Assembly: GCA_945882215.1 (NCBI GenBank)
Contig: CAMCWM010000012.1
Coordinates: 1-53,663, forward strand
Length of the DNA stretch: 53,663 bases
From: Akkermansia muciniphila
GTDB lineage: Bacteria > Verrucomicrobiota > Verrucomicrobiia > Verrucomicrobiales > Verrucomicrobiaceae
Direction of reading: 5' to 3'
This document shows, in pieces, positions 8,964 through 17,977 of this stretch. The notes beneath the pieces were generated by a model that saw only the letters and a program-made list of their open reading frames with translations, was not told the origin of the DNA and made no database searches. The translations under genes and the position numbers were made by a program. Position 1 is the stretch's first letter; each line of letters starts with the position of its first letter.

Positions 8964-10019
8964 TCACTTTGGCTGATGCATTCCGATGCAGTGGAATGCA
9001 CCCCCTTCGGTGACGAGATCCTTGGCCATCATGGAGATGATTTCGCGGCCAGGGAAACACTCGGAAATCTTGTCCTCGGCCATGGCGTCCTTTTTCTTGT
9101 GTCCGAAGAGCGGGAGGAGCACGGCGTTGTTCATGATCATGAAGTTCGCATAGCTGGCCGGCAGGCGGCTGAGGCGCCAGTCCTTCATTTCGATGGCCTG
9201 GGGCATTTCGATCTCGATGATTTCGAGCTTGCCACCATCGGGGGCCTTCACGTCGTCGAGACGCTCGCGAATGTCTTTGAGAACCTTGTGGTTGGGGTCG
9301 GTTTCACGCGGCTCGACCATGCAGATCACGGCGTCTTCGCGGATGAAACGCACCACGTCGTCGATGTGACCGTCCGTGTCGTCGCCCTCGATGCCTTTCT
9401 TGAACCAGACGATGTCCTTCACGCCGAGCATCGCCTTCAGTTCTTTCTCGACTTCGGCCTTGTTGCCCGGCTTGCCGCCGTGGCGGTTCGGGTTGAGCAA
9501 CACAGCCTCGGTGGTCAGCAGCGTACCTTTGCCATTCGTCTCGATGGCCCCGCCTTCGAGGATCATCTTCGAGGTAAAGCGCTCCATTTTGAGAGCTGCA
9601 GCAGCCTTCTCAGGAATGGCGTTGTCGAGATCCCACGGCGGGAACTTGCCGCCCCAAGCGTTGAATTCCCAGTCAGTGATCGCCACCTTGCCGGTCTCGT
9701 TGTGCTTGATGAAAATCGGCCCGTGGTCACGGCACCACACGTCGTTGGTGTTGTTCTCGTAGATGTCCACCTGGCTGAGATCACCTTCATTGTCGGCGAT
9801 GCTCAGGCGGATGTTCATGTGGCTGAGCATCGGGGCGTTGATGCGCACGCGCTCGTAGCGGGAAATGACGCTGGCGATCTCACCAAACTTGTCCTGCAGC
9901 TTGTGGTAGGTCTTCGGGCAGCTTTCCTTGTTGGAAGGCCAGGAAAGCCAGATTGCCTCCTGCGGCTCAAATTCAGCGGGCAGACGGTAGTTTTGGGGGT
10001 AGGAGGCTTTACTCATCAA
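8964..10019 (-). CDS. aguA: Agmatine deiminase
   Basis: A 351-residue enzyme converting agmatine to N-carbamoylputrescine and ammonia. Guanidine-modifying (PPAD) family motifs are visible: PQEAIWLSWPSN near the N-terminus, NDVWCRDHGPIFI, EGGAIETNGKG, DGHIDDVVRF (catalytic His/Asp), and the C-terminal catalytic Cys in EGGAFHCIGMHQP (Cys at about residue 344). Its start overlaps the end of the upstream amidase gene by 11 bp, which completes the two-step agmatine-to-putrescine pathway. No arginine decarboxylase is in the window. Confidence 0.95.
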   Translation of the reverse strand: MMSKASYPQNYRLPAEFEPQEAIWLSWPSNKESCPKTYHKLQDKFGEIASVISRYERVRINAPMLSHMNIRLSIADNEGDLSQVDIYENNTNDVWCRDHGPIFIKHNETGKVAITDWEFNAWGGKFPPWDLDNAIPEKAAAALKMERFTSKMILEGGAIETNGKGTLLTTEAVLLNPNRHGGKPGNKAEVEKELKAMLGVKDIVWFKKGIEGDDTDGHIDDVVRFIREDAVICMVEPRETDPNHKVLKDIRERLDDVKAPDGGKLEIIEIEMPQAIEMKDWRLSRLPASYANFMIMNNAVLLPLFGHKKKDAMAEDKISECFPGREIISMMAKDLVTEGGAFHCIGMHQPK

Positions 10020-10875
10020 GGTAGCGTTTGGTCAGGGGAGCGTAGGTGTCAATGCGGCGATCACGGAAAAACGGCCAGATGCGGCGGAAATCCTCCACCG
10101 CAGACAGATCACACGGCACGATCAAAATCTCTTCATCGCTCACGGAAGCCTTTGCAACGACTTCTCCATACGGATTTGCGACGAAGCTCTGGCCCCAGAA
10201 TTCGCTCTGCTGCTCGGTGCCCACGCGGTTCACCGCCGCCACGAAGCAGCCGTTCGCCACGGCATGACCACGCTGCACGGTCTCCCAGGCGCAGTGCTGG
10301 GCCGCTCCGAGGGCGGCTTTTTCGCTCGGCAGCCAGCCAATGGCCGTCGGATAAAACAAAATCTCCGCGCCCATGAGCGCCGTGAGCCGTGCGGCCTCCG
10401 GGTACCACTGATCCCAGCAGATCAGCACGCCAATGCGGCCAAACTTTGTGTCCCACACGCGGTAGCCGAGGTCTCCCGGCGTGAAATAAAACTTCTCCTC
10501 GAACCCCGGGTCCTGCGGGATGTGCATCTTGCGGTACTTGCCCAGCACTGTGCCGTCCGCGTCGATCACCGCCGCCGTGTTGTGGTACAAGCCCGGTCCG
10601 CGCTTCTCAAACAGCGGCACGATGATCACCACGCCCAGTTCCTTCGCCAGTGGGGCCAGTTTATCCGTCGTTGGCCCTGGAACCGCCTCGGCAAGGTCAA
10701 ACAGCGCCGTGTCCTGCGTGATGCAGAAGTAGGGCGTGTTGAACAGCTCCTGCAGGCACACGATTTGCGCGCCACGAGCCGCCGCCTCACGGATCAGCCG
10801 TTCATGCTGCCGCACGCTTTCTTCCTTGCTTGAAAAGGCCCGGCTCTGCACCAGGCCGAGAGTTACCTTCGCCAT
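10009..10875 (-). CDS. aguB: N-carbamoylputrescine amidase
   Basis: A 288-residue nitrilase-superfamily enzyme hydrolysing N-carbamoylputrescine to putrescine, CO2 and ammonia. The catalytic triad is visible: Glu43 in VCLQELFNTPYF, Lys116 in GKYRKMHIP, and Cys153 in LICWDQWYPE. The length fits the AguB subfamily. It is the first gene of the aguB-aguA pair and overlaps aguA by 11 bp, so the two products are probably made together. Confidence 0.95.
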   Translation of the reverse strand: MAKVTLGLVQSRAFSSKEESVRQHERLIREAAARGAQIVCLQELFNTPYFCITQDTALFDLAEAVPGPTTDKLAPLAKELGVVIIVPLFEKRGPGLYHNTAAVIDADGTVLGKYRKMHIPQDPGFEEKFYFTPGDLGYRVWDTKFGRIGVLICWDQWYPEAARLTALMGAEILFYPTAIGWLPSEKAALGAAQHCAWETVQRGHAVANGCFVAAVNRVGTEQQSEFWGQSFVANPYGEVVAKASVSDEEILIVPCDLSAVEDFRRIWPFFRDRRIDTYAPLTKRYLDE

Positions 10876-10920
10876 AAGGCGCGGATGTTTGACCGCATGC
10901 TGGCGAATGCAAGGAAAGAA

Positions 10921-10946
10921 GGCCCGGCGGCTTGCGCCACCGGGCC
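10921..10946 (-). terminator. Probable terminator downstream of the DoxX gene
   Basis: Arms GGCCCGG (10921-10927) and CCGGGCC (10940-10946) form a GC-rich hairpin. On the minus strand it is followed by the pyrimidine-rich ttctttcctt. It lies between the DoxX stop (10966) and the aguB start (10875). Confidence 0.6.
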
Positions 10947-10965
10947 TTCGTCAAGCAAAGCGAGC

Positions 10966-11376
10966 CTACTGGCGGTCCACGGAAATCTTGCCCGCTCCCG
11001 CAAACAGGAGCGTCACGTAGCCGATGAGATACACCATCGCCAGCTCCCCGGAGCCTGGACCCGGCACAAGGCTGGCCTTGTGAACTAAAATGAAAGCCGT
11101 TGCCATGGTGACGGTCAGCATCAAAGCCGCAAACCGCGTGAGAAATCCAGCGATCAGCAACGCGGAACAAAACACCTCGGCAAACACGGCCAGTCCTGCG
11201 TTCACATTTGACGGCAGACCAAACAAGGCGGGAAATTTCTCCGCCGTGGCGGCAAAATTGAGCAGCTTGCCGCGACCGTGCAGCAACAGCATCGAAAAGC
11301 CGAGGGCAAGACGCAGGATCAGCAGGCCAAAGTCCGTGGACTTCGGTAGAAAGGAGAGATTCAGGAGCTTGAGCAT
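10966..11376 (-). CDS. DoxX family membrane protein
   Basis: A 136-residue protein with four hydrophobic helices. DoxX features are LLILRLALGFSMLLLHGRGKL at the N-terminus, a FPALFGLP segment, then AVFAEVFCSALLIAGFLTR and a C-terminal helix. DoxX-like proteins are small inner-membrane proteins linked in some organisms to redox or thiosulfate metabolism; the specific role here is unknown. It sits downstream of valS on the same strand with a 133-bp gap holding palindromes. Confidence 0.85.
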   Translation of the reverse strand: MLKLLNLSFLPKSTDFGLLILRLALGFSMLLLHGRGKLLNFAATAEKFPALFGLPSNVNAGLAVFAEVFCSALLIAGFLTRFAALMLTVTMATAFILVHKASLVPGPGSGELAMVYLIGYVTLLFAGAGKISVDRQ

Positions 11377-11461
11377 GTGTGGGTTGGATTCGAGTTAAGC
11401 GGGGATTAATCCAAGCATGATCCACCCCCAGCTCTGCCGACAAGTCTAAAATCCAAGGAGT

Positions 11462-11502
11462 GGGGCCATCCTGGCCCCGCCAATGGGGGCAAGATGCCCC
11501 CA
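11462..11502. repeat. Pair of adjacent GC palindromes downstream of valS
   Basis: Two hairpins stand side by side: GGGGCCA-TCC-TGGCCCC (11462-11478) and TGGGGGCA-AGA-TGCCCCCA (11484-11502). They lie 8 bp past the valS stop (11510, minus strand). Neither has a following T-run. The paired-palindrome layout resembles a REP-type dispersed repeat, which could also stabilise the 3' end of the valS mRNA. Confidence 0.5.
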
Positions 11503-11509
11503 CGCCTTG

Positions 11510-14338
11510 TTAACCCAGCGCCGCCATCATCTCCCGCAGCTTCGCCAGCTTCTCCTGCCAGTCGGTCTTCCGCAGTTGATGCTCGTCGAGCACCTTTTGC
11601 GGGACTTTGGAGGTGAAGTTGGTGTCGGCGAGCTTGGTGGTGACTTTTTCCAGCTCGGATTCGACTTTGGCGATCTCCTTGCTGACGCGGGCGCGCTCGG
11701 CTTCCACGTCGATGAGGCCATCGAGCGGCAGGAAGATGGTGCCCAGCGGGGTCAGGGCGCTTGGGGTGCCTTTGGTCGGGACGTAGTTCGCATCGACATC
11801 GAGAGGCTCGGCGTTCAGCAGGATGCGTAGGACTTCGATCTCGTAGTCGGGCAGTTCCTGGCTCGGCTTGAGGACGAAACGGACGCGCTTGTTGATGTTG
11901 AAGGTACTCTTGAGGCCACGGCCGAGATTCACGGCTTCGTATTTGTCGTTCGCGGTCTTTTCGTCCTCGGGAAGGATGCCGAAGTGGGCGAGTTCGTCCG
12001 CATCGAGTGGTTTCGGCCACGGGGCGAACATGATGCTCTTGCCGCCCTGGTTCTCCGGCATGTCGGCGTTGAAGCCCATGCCGTGCCACAGCTCCTCGGT
12101 GATGAAGGGCATGAACGGATGGAAGAGACGCAGCGTGTGGCCGAGCACGAAGTCGATGACGGCCAACGTGTTGGCTTTGCGTTTGTCGTCGCTGCCTTGC
12201 AGCACGGCTTTGCTGGCCTCGATGTACCAGTCGCAGTACTCGCTCCAGAAGAAGCGGTAGAGAGTGGCGGTGGCATCGCTGAAGCGATATTCTTCCAAAG
12301 CGGTGCTGACCTCGGCGATGGCGGAGTTGAGGCGCAGGAGGATCCATTTGTCGTCGCTGCTGAGCAACGCGGCGCTGATTTCGGTCTCGACGGCTCCACC
12401 CTGCATCTGGCGGAAGCGGGCGGCGTTCCAGAGCTTGGTGCAGAAGTTGCGGCCGAGCTCGACGTTCTTTTCGTCGAAGCAGATGTCCTGGCCGAGCGGC
12501 GCACTGCGCATGATTCCGAAGCGCAACGCATCCGCGCTGTAGCTGGCGATGAGCTCCAGCGGATCGGGCGAATTGCCGAGCGACTTGGACATTTTGCGTC
12601 CCTGCTTGTCGCGGATGATGCCGGTGAAATAGACGTTCTTGAAAGGCAGTTCGCCCATCCACTCGAAGCCCGCCATGATCATGCGGGCGACCCAGAAGAA
12701 GATGATGTCCGGCCCCGTGACGAGATCGGTCGTGGGGTAGAAGGCCTTCAACGTGGAGGTCTTCTCCGGCCACCCCATCGTGGCGAAGGGCCAGAGCCAG
12801 GAGCTGAACCACGTGTCGAGGACGTCTGGGTCTTGGGTGAAGCCATGTTGATGGAGAAACTCGATACCGACGGGGTCAAATGTCAGAGCGCGACACTCGA
12901 CCTCAATATTGTAATTTGCGCAGTCATCGAGACGTCTGAGATCCCACATTATTGCCGCGCCTTCGTCAGCCTTGTTACCATTCGCATCAGTCCATACGAT
13001 AGCAGACTCGTTCCAAGCTTTGGCAAGAAAGGCAGGAAGACCATTATTGGAAATCTGTTTCCTCCACACCGGAATCCGATGCCCCCACCACACTTGGCGG
13101 CTGATGCACCAGTCCTGAAGGCCGGTCATCCAATGGTCATAGACCTTTGCCCAGCGGTCGGGGTGGAATTTCATCTCGCCATTGGCCACGACGGCCTGGC
13201 TTTCCTTCACGCTCGGGTATTTGAGGAACCACTGCTCGCTCAAACGGCTCTCGATGGGCACGTCGGCACGCTCGGAGTAGCCGAGGTTGTTCTGATAGGG
13301 CTCTTCTTTGACGAGGCTGCCGATTTCAGCGAGCAACTCGGCGGCGCGTTTGCGAGCGGCGAAGCGCTCCATGCCGGCGAGGTCCTTGCCAGCGAGCTCG
13401 TTGAGCACGCCGTTCGGATGCATGACATCGACAGCGGGCAGGTTGTGACGCTGCGCGATCTCAAAGTCGGCTTTGTCGTGTGCGGGCGTCACTTTCAGCA
13501 CGCCGGTGCCGAAGGTGAAATCGACATGCTCATCGGCGATGATCGGCAGCAGCGCTTGATCTTCGACCGGCAGCGGACGGCGCACGTGTTTGCCGATGAG
13601 ATGCGCATAGCGCTCGTCCTTCGGATTCACGGCGATGGCTTGGTCGCCCGGGATGACCTCCGGACGCGTGGTGGCGATGGTGAGCCAGGTGCCGGGCTCT
13701 TCGACGACCTCCACTTTGAAGTGATACATGATGGCGTTTTGCGCCTTCATGACGACCTCCTCATCGCTGAGCGCGGTGAGGGAGGACGGGCACCAGTTCA
13801 CCATGCGCTTGCCACGGTAGATGAGGCCCTTTTTGTAGAGATCGACGAACACGCGCATGACGCAGGCGTTGTAGTCGTCGTCAAAGGTGAAGCGCTCGCG
13901 GCTCCAGTCGCAGGAGGCGCCGAGCTTCTTGAGCTGCTCGATGATGATGCCGCCGTGCTTCTCCTTCCACTCCCAGATCTTCGCCACGAGGCCCTCGCGG
14001 CCGAGATCGTCCCGATGCTTGATGACGCCCTGCTTTTTCAGCGTCTTCTCGACGACGTTTTGCGTGGCGATGCCGGCGTGGTCGGTGCCGGGCAGCCAGA
14101 GCACTTCTTTCCCAAGCATGCGGGCGCGGCGGGCGAGGATGTCCTGGATGGTGTTGTTCAGCACATGGCCGAGCGTGAGGATGCCCGTGACGTTCGGCGG
14201 CGGGATGACGATGGAATAAGCCGGGCGCTTCTCGCTGACGCGGGCGGGATCGGCTTCAAAGCATTTGTCATCCAGCCAGCGCTGATACCAGCGTGTTTCC
14301 ACGTCGGCTGGTGTGTAGGTCTTGTCGAGTTCGGGCAT
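11510..14338 (-). CDS. valS: Valine-tRNA ligase
   Basis: A 942-residue class Ia synthetase. The start at ATG 14338 (MPELDKTYTPADVETRWYQ) matches the family; the frame continues 41 codons upstream, antisense to the next gene. The HIGH-type motif is HVLN (residues 58-61, in PPNVTGILTLGHVLNN) and the second signature is KMSKS in GRKMSKSLGNSPDP (about residue 580). The editing domain, the DVLDTWFSSWLWPF segment and the C-terminal coiled coil (VEAERARVSKEIAKVESELE) are present. The zinc-ribbon region before DPDVLDTW is unusual: the Cys pairs are absent and an AT-richer stretch replaces them. Confidence 0.97.
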   Translation of the reverse strand: MPELDKTYTPADVETRWYQRWLDDKCFEADPARVSEKRPAYSIVIPPPNVTGILTLGHVLNNTIQDILARRARMLGKEVLWLPGTDHAGIATQNVVEKTLKKQGVIKHRDDLGREGLVAKIWEWKEKHGGIIIEQLKKLGASCDWSRERFTFDDDYNACVMRVFVDLYKKGLIYRGKRMVNWCPSSLTALSDEEVVMKAQNAIMYHFKVEVVEEPGTWLTIATTRPEVIPGDQAIAVNPKDERYAHLIGKHVRRPLPVEDQALLPIIADEHVDFTFGTGVLKVTPAHDKADFEIAQRHNLPAVDVMHPNGVLNELAGKDLAGMERFAARKRAAELLAEIGSLVKEEPYQNNLGYSERADVPIESRLSEQWFLKYPSVKESQAVVANGEMKFHPDRWAKVYDHWMTGLQDWCISRQVWWGHRIPVWRKQISNNGLPAFLAKAWNESAIVWTDANGNKADEGAAIMWDLRRLDDCANYNIEVECRALTFDPVGIEFLHQHGFTQDPDVLDTWFSSWLWPFATMGWPEKTSTLKAFYPTTDLVTGPDIIFFWVARMIMAGFEWMGELPFKNVYFTGIIRDKQGRKMSKSLGNSPDPLELIASYSADALRFGIMRSAPLGQDICFDEKNVELGRNFCTKLWNAARFRQMQGGAVETEISAALLSSDDKWILLRLNSAIAEVSTALEEYRFSDATATLYRFFWSEYCDWYIEASKAVLQGSDDKRKANTLAVIDFVLGHTLRLFHPFMPFITEELWHGMGFNADMPENQGGKSIMFAPWPKPLDADELAHFGILPEDEKTANDKYEAVNLGRGLKSTFNINKRVRFVLKPSQELPDYEIEVLRILLNAEPLDVDANYVPTKGTPSALTPLGTIFLPLDGLIDVEAERARVSKEIAKVESELEKVTTKLADTNFTSKVPQKVLDEHQLRKTDWQEKLAKLREMMAALG

Positions 14339-14407
14339 AAAGGGCGGCCAAGATGGGGGAAAGCCGCCGCTTTGCAAACGCCGAGGCGCATGTAAGCATG
14401 CCCCCGC

Positions 14408-15298
14408 ATGAGCACCACGACCTCTCCCGGTCCCACACCCCAAGGCGGCACGCTCCGCCACGGCCTGATGCTCGTCGTCGCGCTCGCCTTTCTCACCGCC
14501 ATCGGCCTCGTGCTACCGCATGGTGACAGCGGCGAGGCGTTTCGCGACGCGTTGCTGACGCATGCGCTGTTTCGTCAAGTCGTCATCGCCTTGTGGGCCA
14601 TCGTGATCGTCGAAGGCCTGCTCGGTCTGTTTGTCTCCCAGGATGACTGGCCTGCGCGCCTCAAACGTCTCCTGGTCACGTCTCTGCTGCCACCGCTGCG
14701 CATGGTCATCGCCACCAGCAAGCCACACGGCTGGCTCTGGCTGCCCGGCGCAGGCTGGAAGCCCGCAGGCGAGGAAACCTCCGAAAAACTCGAGCAAAAA
14801 CTCGCACTGCCGATGGTCATCCTCACACTGCTCGTGCTGCCCGTTCTAGGAGCCGAGCTCACCGGTGGCGAGACTTTGGAAAATCATCCGCGCATGGCGC
14901 TGGCCACGCATCTGACCACCTGCGTGATCTGGGTCGGCTTCACGGTCGAGTTTCTGTGGATGGTGGCCGCCGCGCCCAGCAAGCTGACGTATTGCCTCAA
15001 GAACTGGATCAATCTCGTCATCATCCTGCTGCCGCTTGTGGCCTTCCTGCGAATCCTGAGCGCGTTCCGCTTCGCACGCATGTTCCGTGCTGGCAAACTG
15101 CTGCGCGCCTACCGCCTCCGCGGCCTGTGGACGCGCCTCTGGCGTCTCGCGCTGCTCTTCAACCTCCTCGAACGCCTGCAAAAACGCGATCCCGCGAAGT
15201 ACTGCGCTGTGCTGGAAAAGAAGATCGCCAATCTGGAGGAAGATCTCGCCGAACTGCGCACCAAGCTGGCAGAACAGCGCGGCAAGACGCCTGGGTGA
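14408..15298 (+). CDS. Membrane protein with S4-like voltage-sensor helix and C-terminal coiled coil
   Basis: A 296-residue protein with hydrophobic segments at about 17-36, 57-76, 133-150, 165-187 and 200-216. Directly after the last is a helix with basic residues at every third position: R221, R224, R227, K230, R233, R236 (FRFARMFRAGKLLRAYRLRG), preceded by NWINLVIILLP. This resembles the S3-S4 part of voltage-gated cation channels. No pore loop (TVGYG-like) or S5/S6 follows; instead the C-terminus is a coiled coil (about 264-290, LEKKIANLEEDLAELRTKL). It is divergent from valS with a 69-bp gap. The voltage-sensor reading is inference. Confidence 0.75.
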   Translation: MSTTTSPGPTPQGGTLRHGLMLVVALAFLTAIGLVLPHGDSGEAFRDALLTHALFRQVVIALWAIVIVEGLLGLFVSQDDWPARLKRLLVTSLLPPLRMVIATSKPHGWLWLPGAGWKPAGEETSEKLEQKLALPMVILTLLVLPVLGAELTGGETLENHPRMALATHLTTCVIWVGFTVEFLWMVAAAPSKLTYCLKNWINLVIILLPLVAFLRILSAFRFARMFRAGKLLRAYRLRGLWTRLWRLALLFNLLERLQKRDPAKYCAVLEKKIANLEEDLAELRTKLAEQRGKTPG

Positions 15299-15304
15299 GT
15301 TCCA

Positions 15305-15985
15305 TCACTGCCCCAGGCTCAAATACTCGCGCACCGTGTGATTCATCGCACGTCGCGCCGGAGGGAAGCACTGCGCCACTTTCTCAAAGGTTTCCTCCAT
15401 CGCGAACTCCTCCGCCAGGATGTGCTTCCGTGCCGCCTCGAGATGGCTGACGACCACCTGCTCGTAATAATCCACATCCGGCGCTCCACGACGCTCCGCC
15501 CGACGGTGCAAAAAGTCAGGATACAGGCAGGTCAGCACGAGGAACTGGTTCGCGCACTGCACATGCAGGAAGAATTTGTGATGCCGGCTGGCACTCTCGA
15601 TCGCCTCCAGATAATCGACGCTGTACAGGCTGTCGATGCTGTGATTGATCTCATCCGGCCCCTTCGTCGGCGTGCAGCCGAAGTCCGCGCACACCACCGC
15701 CATGTAGTCCGCCACTGCGATCTCCGTGATGCCGAACTCCTTCAACGAATGCCGCACCACGATGAAAAAGAACAGCTCCGGAGACAGCAGCGCCGCCTTC
15801 CGTGAGATCAGCGCCGCGTCGAACAGCTTGTCGTTGTCCAGAATGATCGGCACCGCCTCCGGGTCATCCATCATCGCCTTGAACCCCTCTTTCCCTCGCT
15901 CGGTCAGCGCGAGAGTATCACGAATGAAGGTCCAGTCCGTCGGGGTGAAACGGAACCAGCAGCCAGGGCGAGGGAAGCGCGTCAT
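15305..15985 (-). CDS. Hypothetical protein
   Basis: A 226-residue soluble protein. ATG 15985 gives MTRFPRPGCWFRFTPTDW; an in-frame ATG at 16021 adds 12 residues, and neither has a clear Shine-Dalgarno sequence. It is mostly helical and acidic, with segments LFFFIVVRHSLKEFGI, DYMAVVCADFGCTP and HKFFLHVQCANQFLVL. I do not recognise a family. Its 3' end nearly touches the convergent gene at 15298. No metal or nucleotide motif is seen. Confidence 0.75.
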   Translation of the reverse strand: MTRFPRPGCWFRFTPTDWTFIRDTLALTERGKEGFKAMMDDPEAVPIILDNDKLFDAALISRKAALLSPELFFFIVVRHSLKEFGITEIAVADYMAVVCADFGCTPTKGPDEINHSIDSLYSVDYLEAIESASRHHKFFLHVQCANQFLVLTCLYPDFLHRRAERRGAPDVDYYEQVVVSHLEAARKHILAEEFAMEETFEKVAQCFPPARRAMNHTVREYLSLGQ

Positions 15986-16152
15986 GGAGATCAGATTTGT
16001 GCTGTCGTCAGTTACAAGCATATCAGATGCCAGTTTGTTTTGTCATTTGGAAAAGGCCGTGGCCTCGGGTGTTCAATCACCTTCGACGCACCTTTGTAAG
16101 CATCTCTTCACGAAATCTCTTGGCCCCCCCGCGCTCCGTGCTAAGCACCCCC

Positions 16153-16938
16153 ATGCCCAGAACCGACGGACGCGCCCCTGACCAGCTTCGCAAAATTGAA
16201 TACGTCCTCGACGTCGCCCCGCACGCCGCGGGCTCCGTGCTCATCGCCTTTGGCAACACCCGCGTCATCTGCACCGCCTGCATCAACGAGGAAGTGCCGC
16301 GCTGGATGAAAGTGCAGAACGTCAAGGGTGGCTGGCTCACCGCTGAGTACTCGATGCTGCCGTATTCCACTCTGGAGCGCAAAGACCGCGAAAGCTCACG
16401 CGGCAGACCTGACGGCCGCAGCACCGAGATCCAGCGCCTCATCGGCCGCAGCCTCCGCGCCGTCGTCGATCTCGAAAAACTCGGTGCACGCACCCTCTGC
16501 GTCGATTGCGACGTGCTCCAGGCCGACGGCGGCACCCGCACTGCTGCCATCACTGGTGCCTGCATTGCCGTCTCCATTGCCTTCAACCGCCTGCTCGAAA
16601 AAGGCAAGATCACCCGCCAGCCGCTCAAGAAAAAGATCGCCGCCGTCAGCGTCGGCATCCTCAAGGGCGAAACGCTGCTCGATCTCTGCTACGTCGAAGA
16701 CGCCGCCGCCGATGTCGATAGCAACATCGTCCTCACCGAAGACGGCGAGTTCGTCGAAATCCAAGGCAGCGGCGAAGAAGCCACCTTCACCGAAGCCCAG
16801 CTTCACTCCATGCTCGAATACGGTCGCAAAGGCATCAAAGAACTCGTCGCCGTTCAGGACGAAGCCATCGCCAGCGCCATGAAGCCCGCCGAAGGCAAGG
16901 ACCTGCAAAAGCTGGCCGAGTTTTTCGGCAAACGCTGA
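16153..16938 (+). CDS. rph: Ribonuclease PH
   Basis: A 261-residue phosphorolytic 3'-5' exoribonuclease that trims tRNA 3' ends. ATG 16153 begins MPRTDGRAPDQLRKIEY; the upstream open frame lacks family similarity. Motifs: GWLTAEYSMLP, RSTEIQRLIGRSLRA, CDVLQADGGTRTAAITGA and LDLCYVEDAAADVDSN. Length is slightly above the usual 240-255. An imperfect long hairpin follows the stop. Confidence 0.96.
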   Translation: MPRTDGRAPDQLRKIEYVLDVAPHAAGSVLIAFGNTRVICTACINEEVPRWMKVQNVKGGWLTAEYSMLPYSTLERKDRESSRGRPDGRSTEIQRLIGRSLRAVVDLEKLGARTLCVDCDVLQADGGTRTAAITGACIAVSIAFNRLLEKGKITRQPLKKKIAAVSVGILKGETLLDLCYVEDAAADVDSNIVLTEDGEFVEIQGSGEEATFTEAQLHSMLEYGRKGIKELVAVQDEAIASAMKPAEGKDLQKLAEFFGKR

Positions 16939-16949
16939 GGAAGAGTTGG

Positions 16950-17036
16950 CGGTAGTTTACAGTTGTTGACCGTGGTTGACGATGGTTTGTCCAAACCACC
17001 GTCAACAATCGTAAACAACAGTCAACCACCGTAAAC
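16950..17036. repeat. Long imperfect inverted repeat built from GTTTAC/GTTGAC words
   Basis: The centre is the perfect GGTTT-GTCC-AAACC (16984-16997). Arms of about 35 bp on each side continue with mismatches and consist of repeated words (gtttacag, ttgttgac, ggttgacg and their complements). It fills nearly the whole gap between rph and the deacetylase gene, and the latter's ATG (17039) follows immediately without a Shine-Dalgarno sequence. Confidence 0.65.
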
Positions 17037-17038
17037 TC

Positions 17039-17977
17039 ATGCCAACGGCCCTGCTTCTCGACCCCATCTACCAGCAGCATGACCCAGGCCCGGGGCATCC
17101 TGAGAGTGTTCAGCGCCACGTCGCTATCACGAAAGCTCTCACCGTGTCCGGTCTCGTCGCCCAAACGCACGCTATCCATCCCCGCATCGCCACCATCGAC
17201 GAAATCGCTCTTTGCCATGATCGCGGATACATCGCCACCGCGAAGAAAGACGTCGAATCTGGTCGCGACGACCTCAGTACCGGCGACACTCAAATCTGCG
17301 CACGCTCCTACGATGTCGCCACGCAAGCCGTTGGCGGCGTATTGAATGCCGTGGATGCCGTTTTCACCGACAAAGCGAAGAACGCCTTCTGCGCCGTGCG
17401 CCCGCCGGGCCACCACGCACGACCCGCGCAGGGCATGGGCTTCTGCCTGTTCAACAACATCGCCATCGCCGCGCGTCATGCGCAGAAGCAGCACGCAGCG
17501 CAGAAGATCGTCATCGTTGATTGGGATGTGCATCACGGCAACGGCACGCAGGACATCTTTTATGAAGACGGCAGCGTCTTCTTCGCCAGCACGCATCAAA
17601 GTCCGCTCTATCCCTTCACCGGCCATGCGGAGGAAACCGGCGGCGGAAAAGGCAAGAATTGCACGCTCAACCTCCCCTTCCCCGCCCGCACTGGCATGTC
17701 AGACATCGGCACGGCCTTCACTGACCGCCTGCTGCCTGCCATCGACAAGTTCAAACCCGATCTGATCCTCATCTCGGCCGGCTTCGACTCCCGCATCGAC
17801 GATCCCCTCGGCCAGTTCCGCCTCACCGACGACGATTTCATTGCGCTGACCAAGCTCCTCCTCGAATCCGCCGCCACGCATTGCCAAAACCGCCTCATCT
17901 CCGTTTTGGAAGGCGGCTACAACCTCCGCGGCCTCGCCAGCGCCGTCACTGCGCACGTTCAGACGCTCATTGGATAA
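17039..17977 (+). CDS. Histone deacetylase family protein (class II / acetylpolyamine amidohydrolase-like)
   Basis: A 312-residue zinc hydrolase of the arginase/deacetylase fold. Visible motifs are HDPGPGHPE (14-22), RPPGHHA with the catalytic His pair 125-126, GFCLFNN, the zinc ligands in VDWDVHHGNGTQ (Asp163, His165), ISAGFDSRIDDPLG with the further Asp ligand, and EGGYN near the C-terminus. Bacterial members deacetylate small amines, lysines or acetoin-pathway proteins; the substrate here cannot be fixed. The putrescine-forming aguAB pair lies about 6 kb away, but linkage is not shown. Confidence 0.93.
   Translation: MPTALLLDPIYQQHDPGPGHPESVQRHVAITKALTVSGLVAQTHAIHPRIATIDEIALCHDRGYIATAKKDVESGRDDLSTGDTQICARSYDVATQAVGGVLNAVDAVFTDKAKNAFCAVRPPGHHARPAQGMGFCLFNNIAIAARHAQKQHAAQKIVIVDWDVHHGNGTQDIFYEDGSVFFASTHQSPLYPFTGHAEETGGGKGKNCTLNLPFPARTGMSDIGTAFTDRLLPAIDKFKPDLILISAGFDSRIDDPLGQFRLTDDDFIALTKLLLESAATHCQNRLISVLEGGYNLRGLASAVTAHVQTLIG

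Noticed and set aside
8976..10376. 466-codon plus-strand open frame opposite aguA/aguB
   Set aside because: Both opposite genes have complete catalytic residues; this frame has none.
11984..14395. 803-codon plus-strand open frame opposite valS
   Set aside because: valS is certain from its signatures; the opposite frame is a shadow of high GC content.
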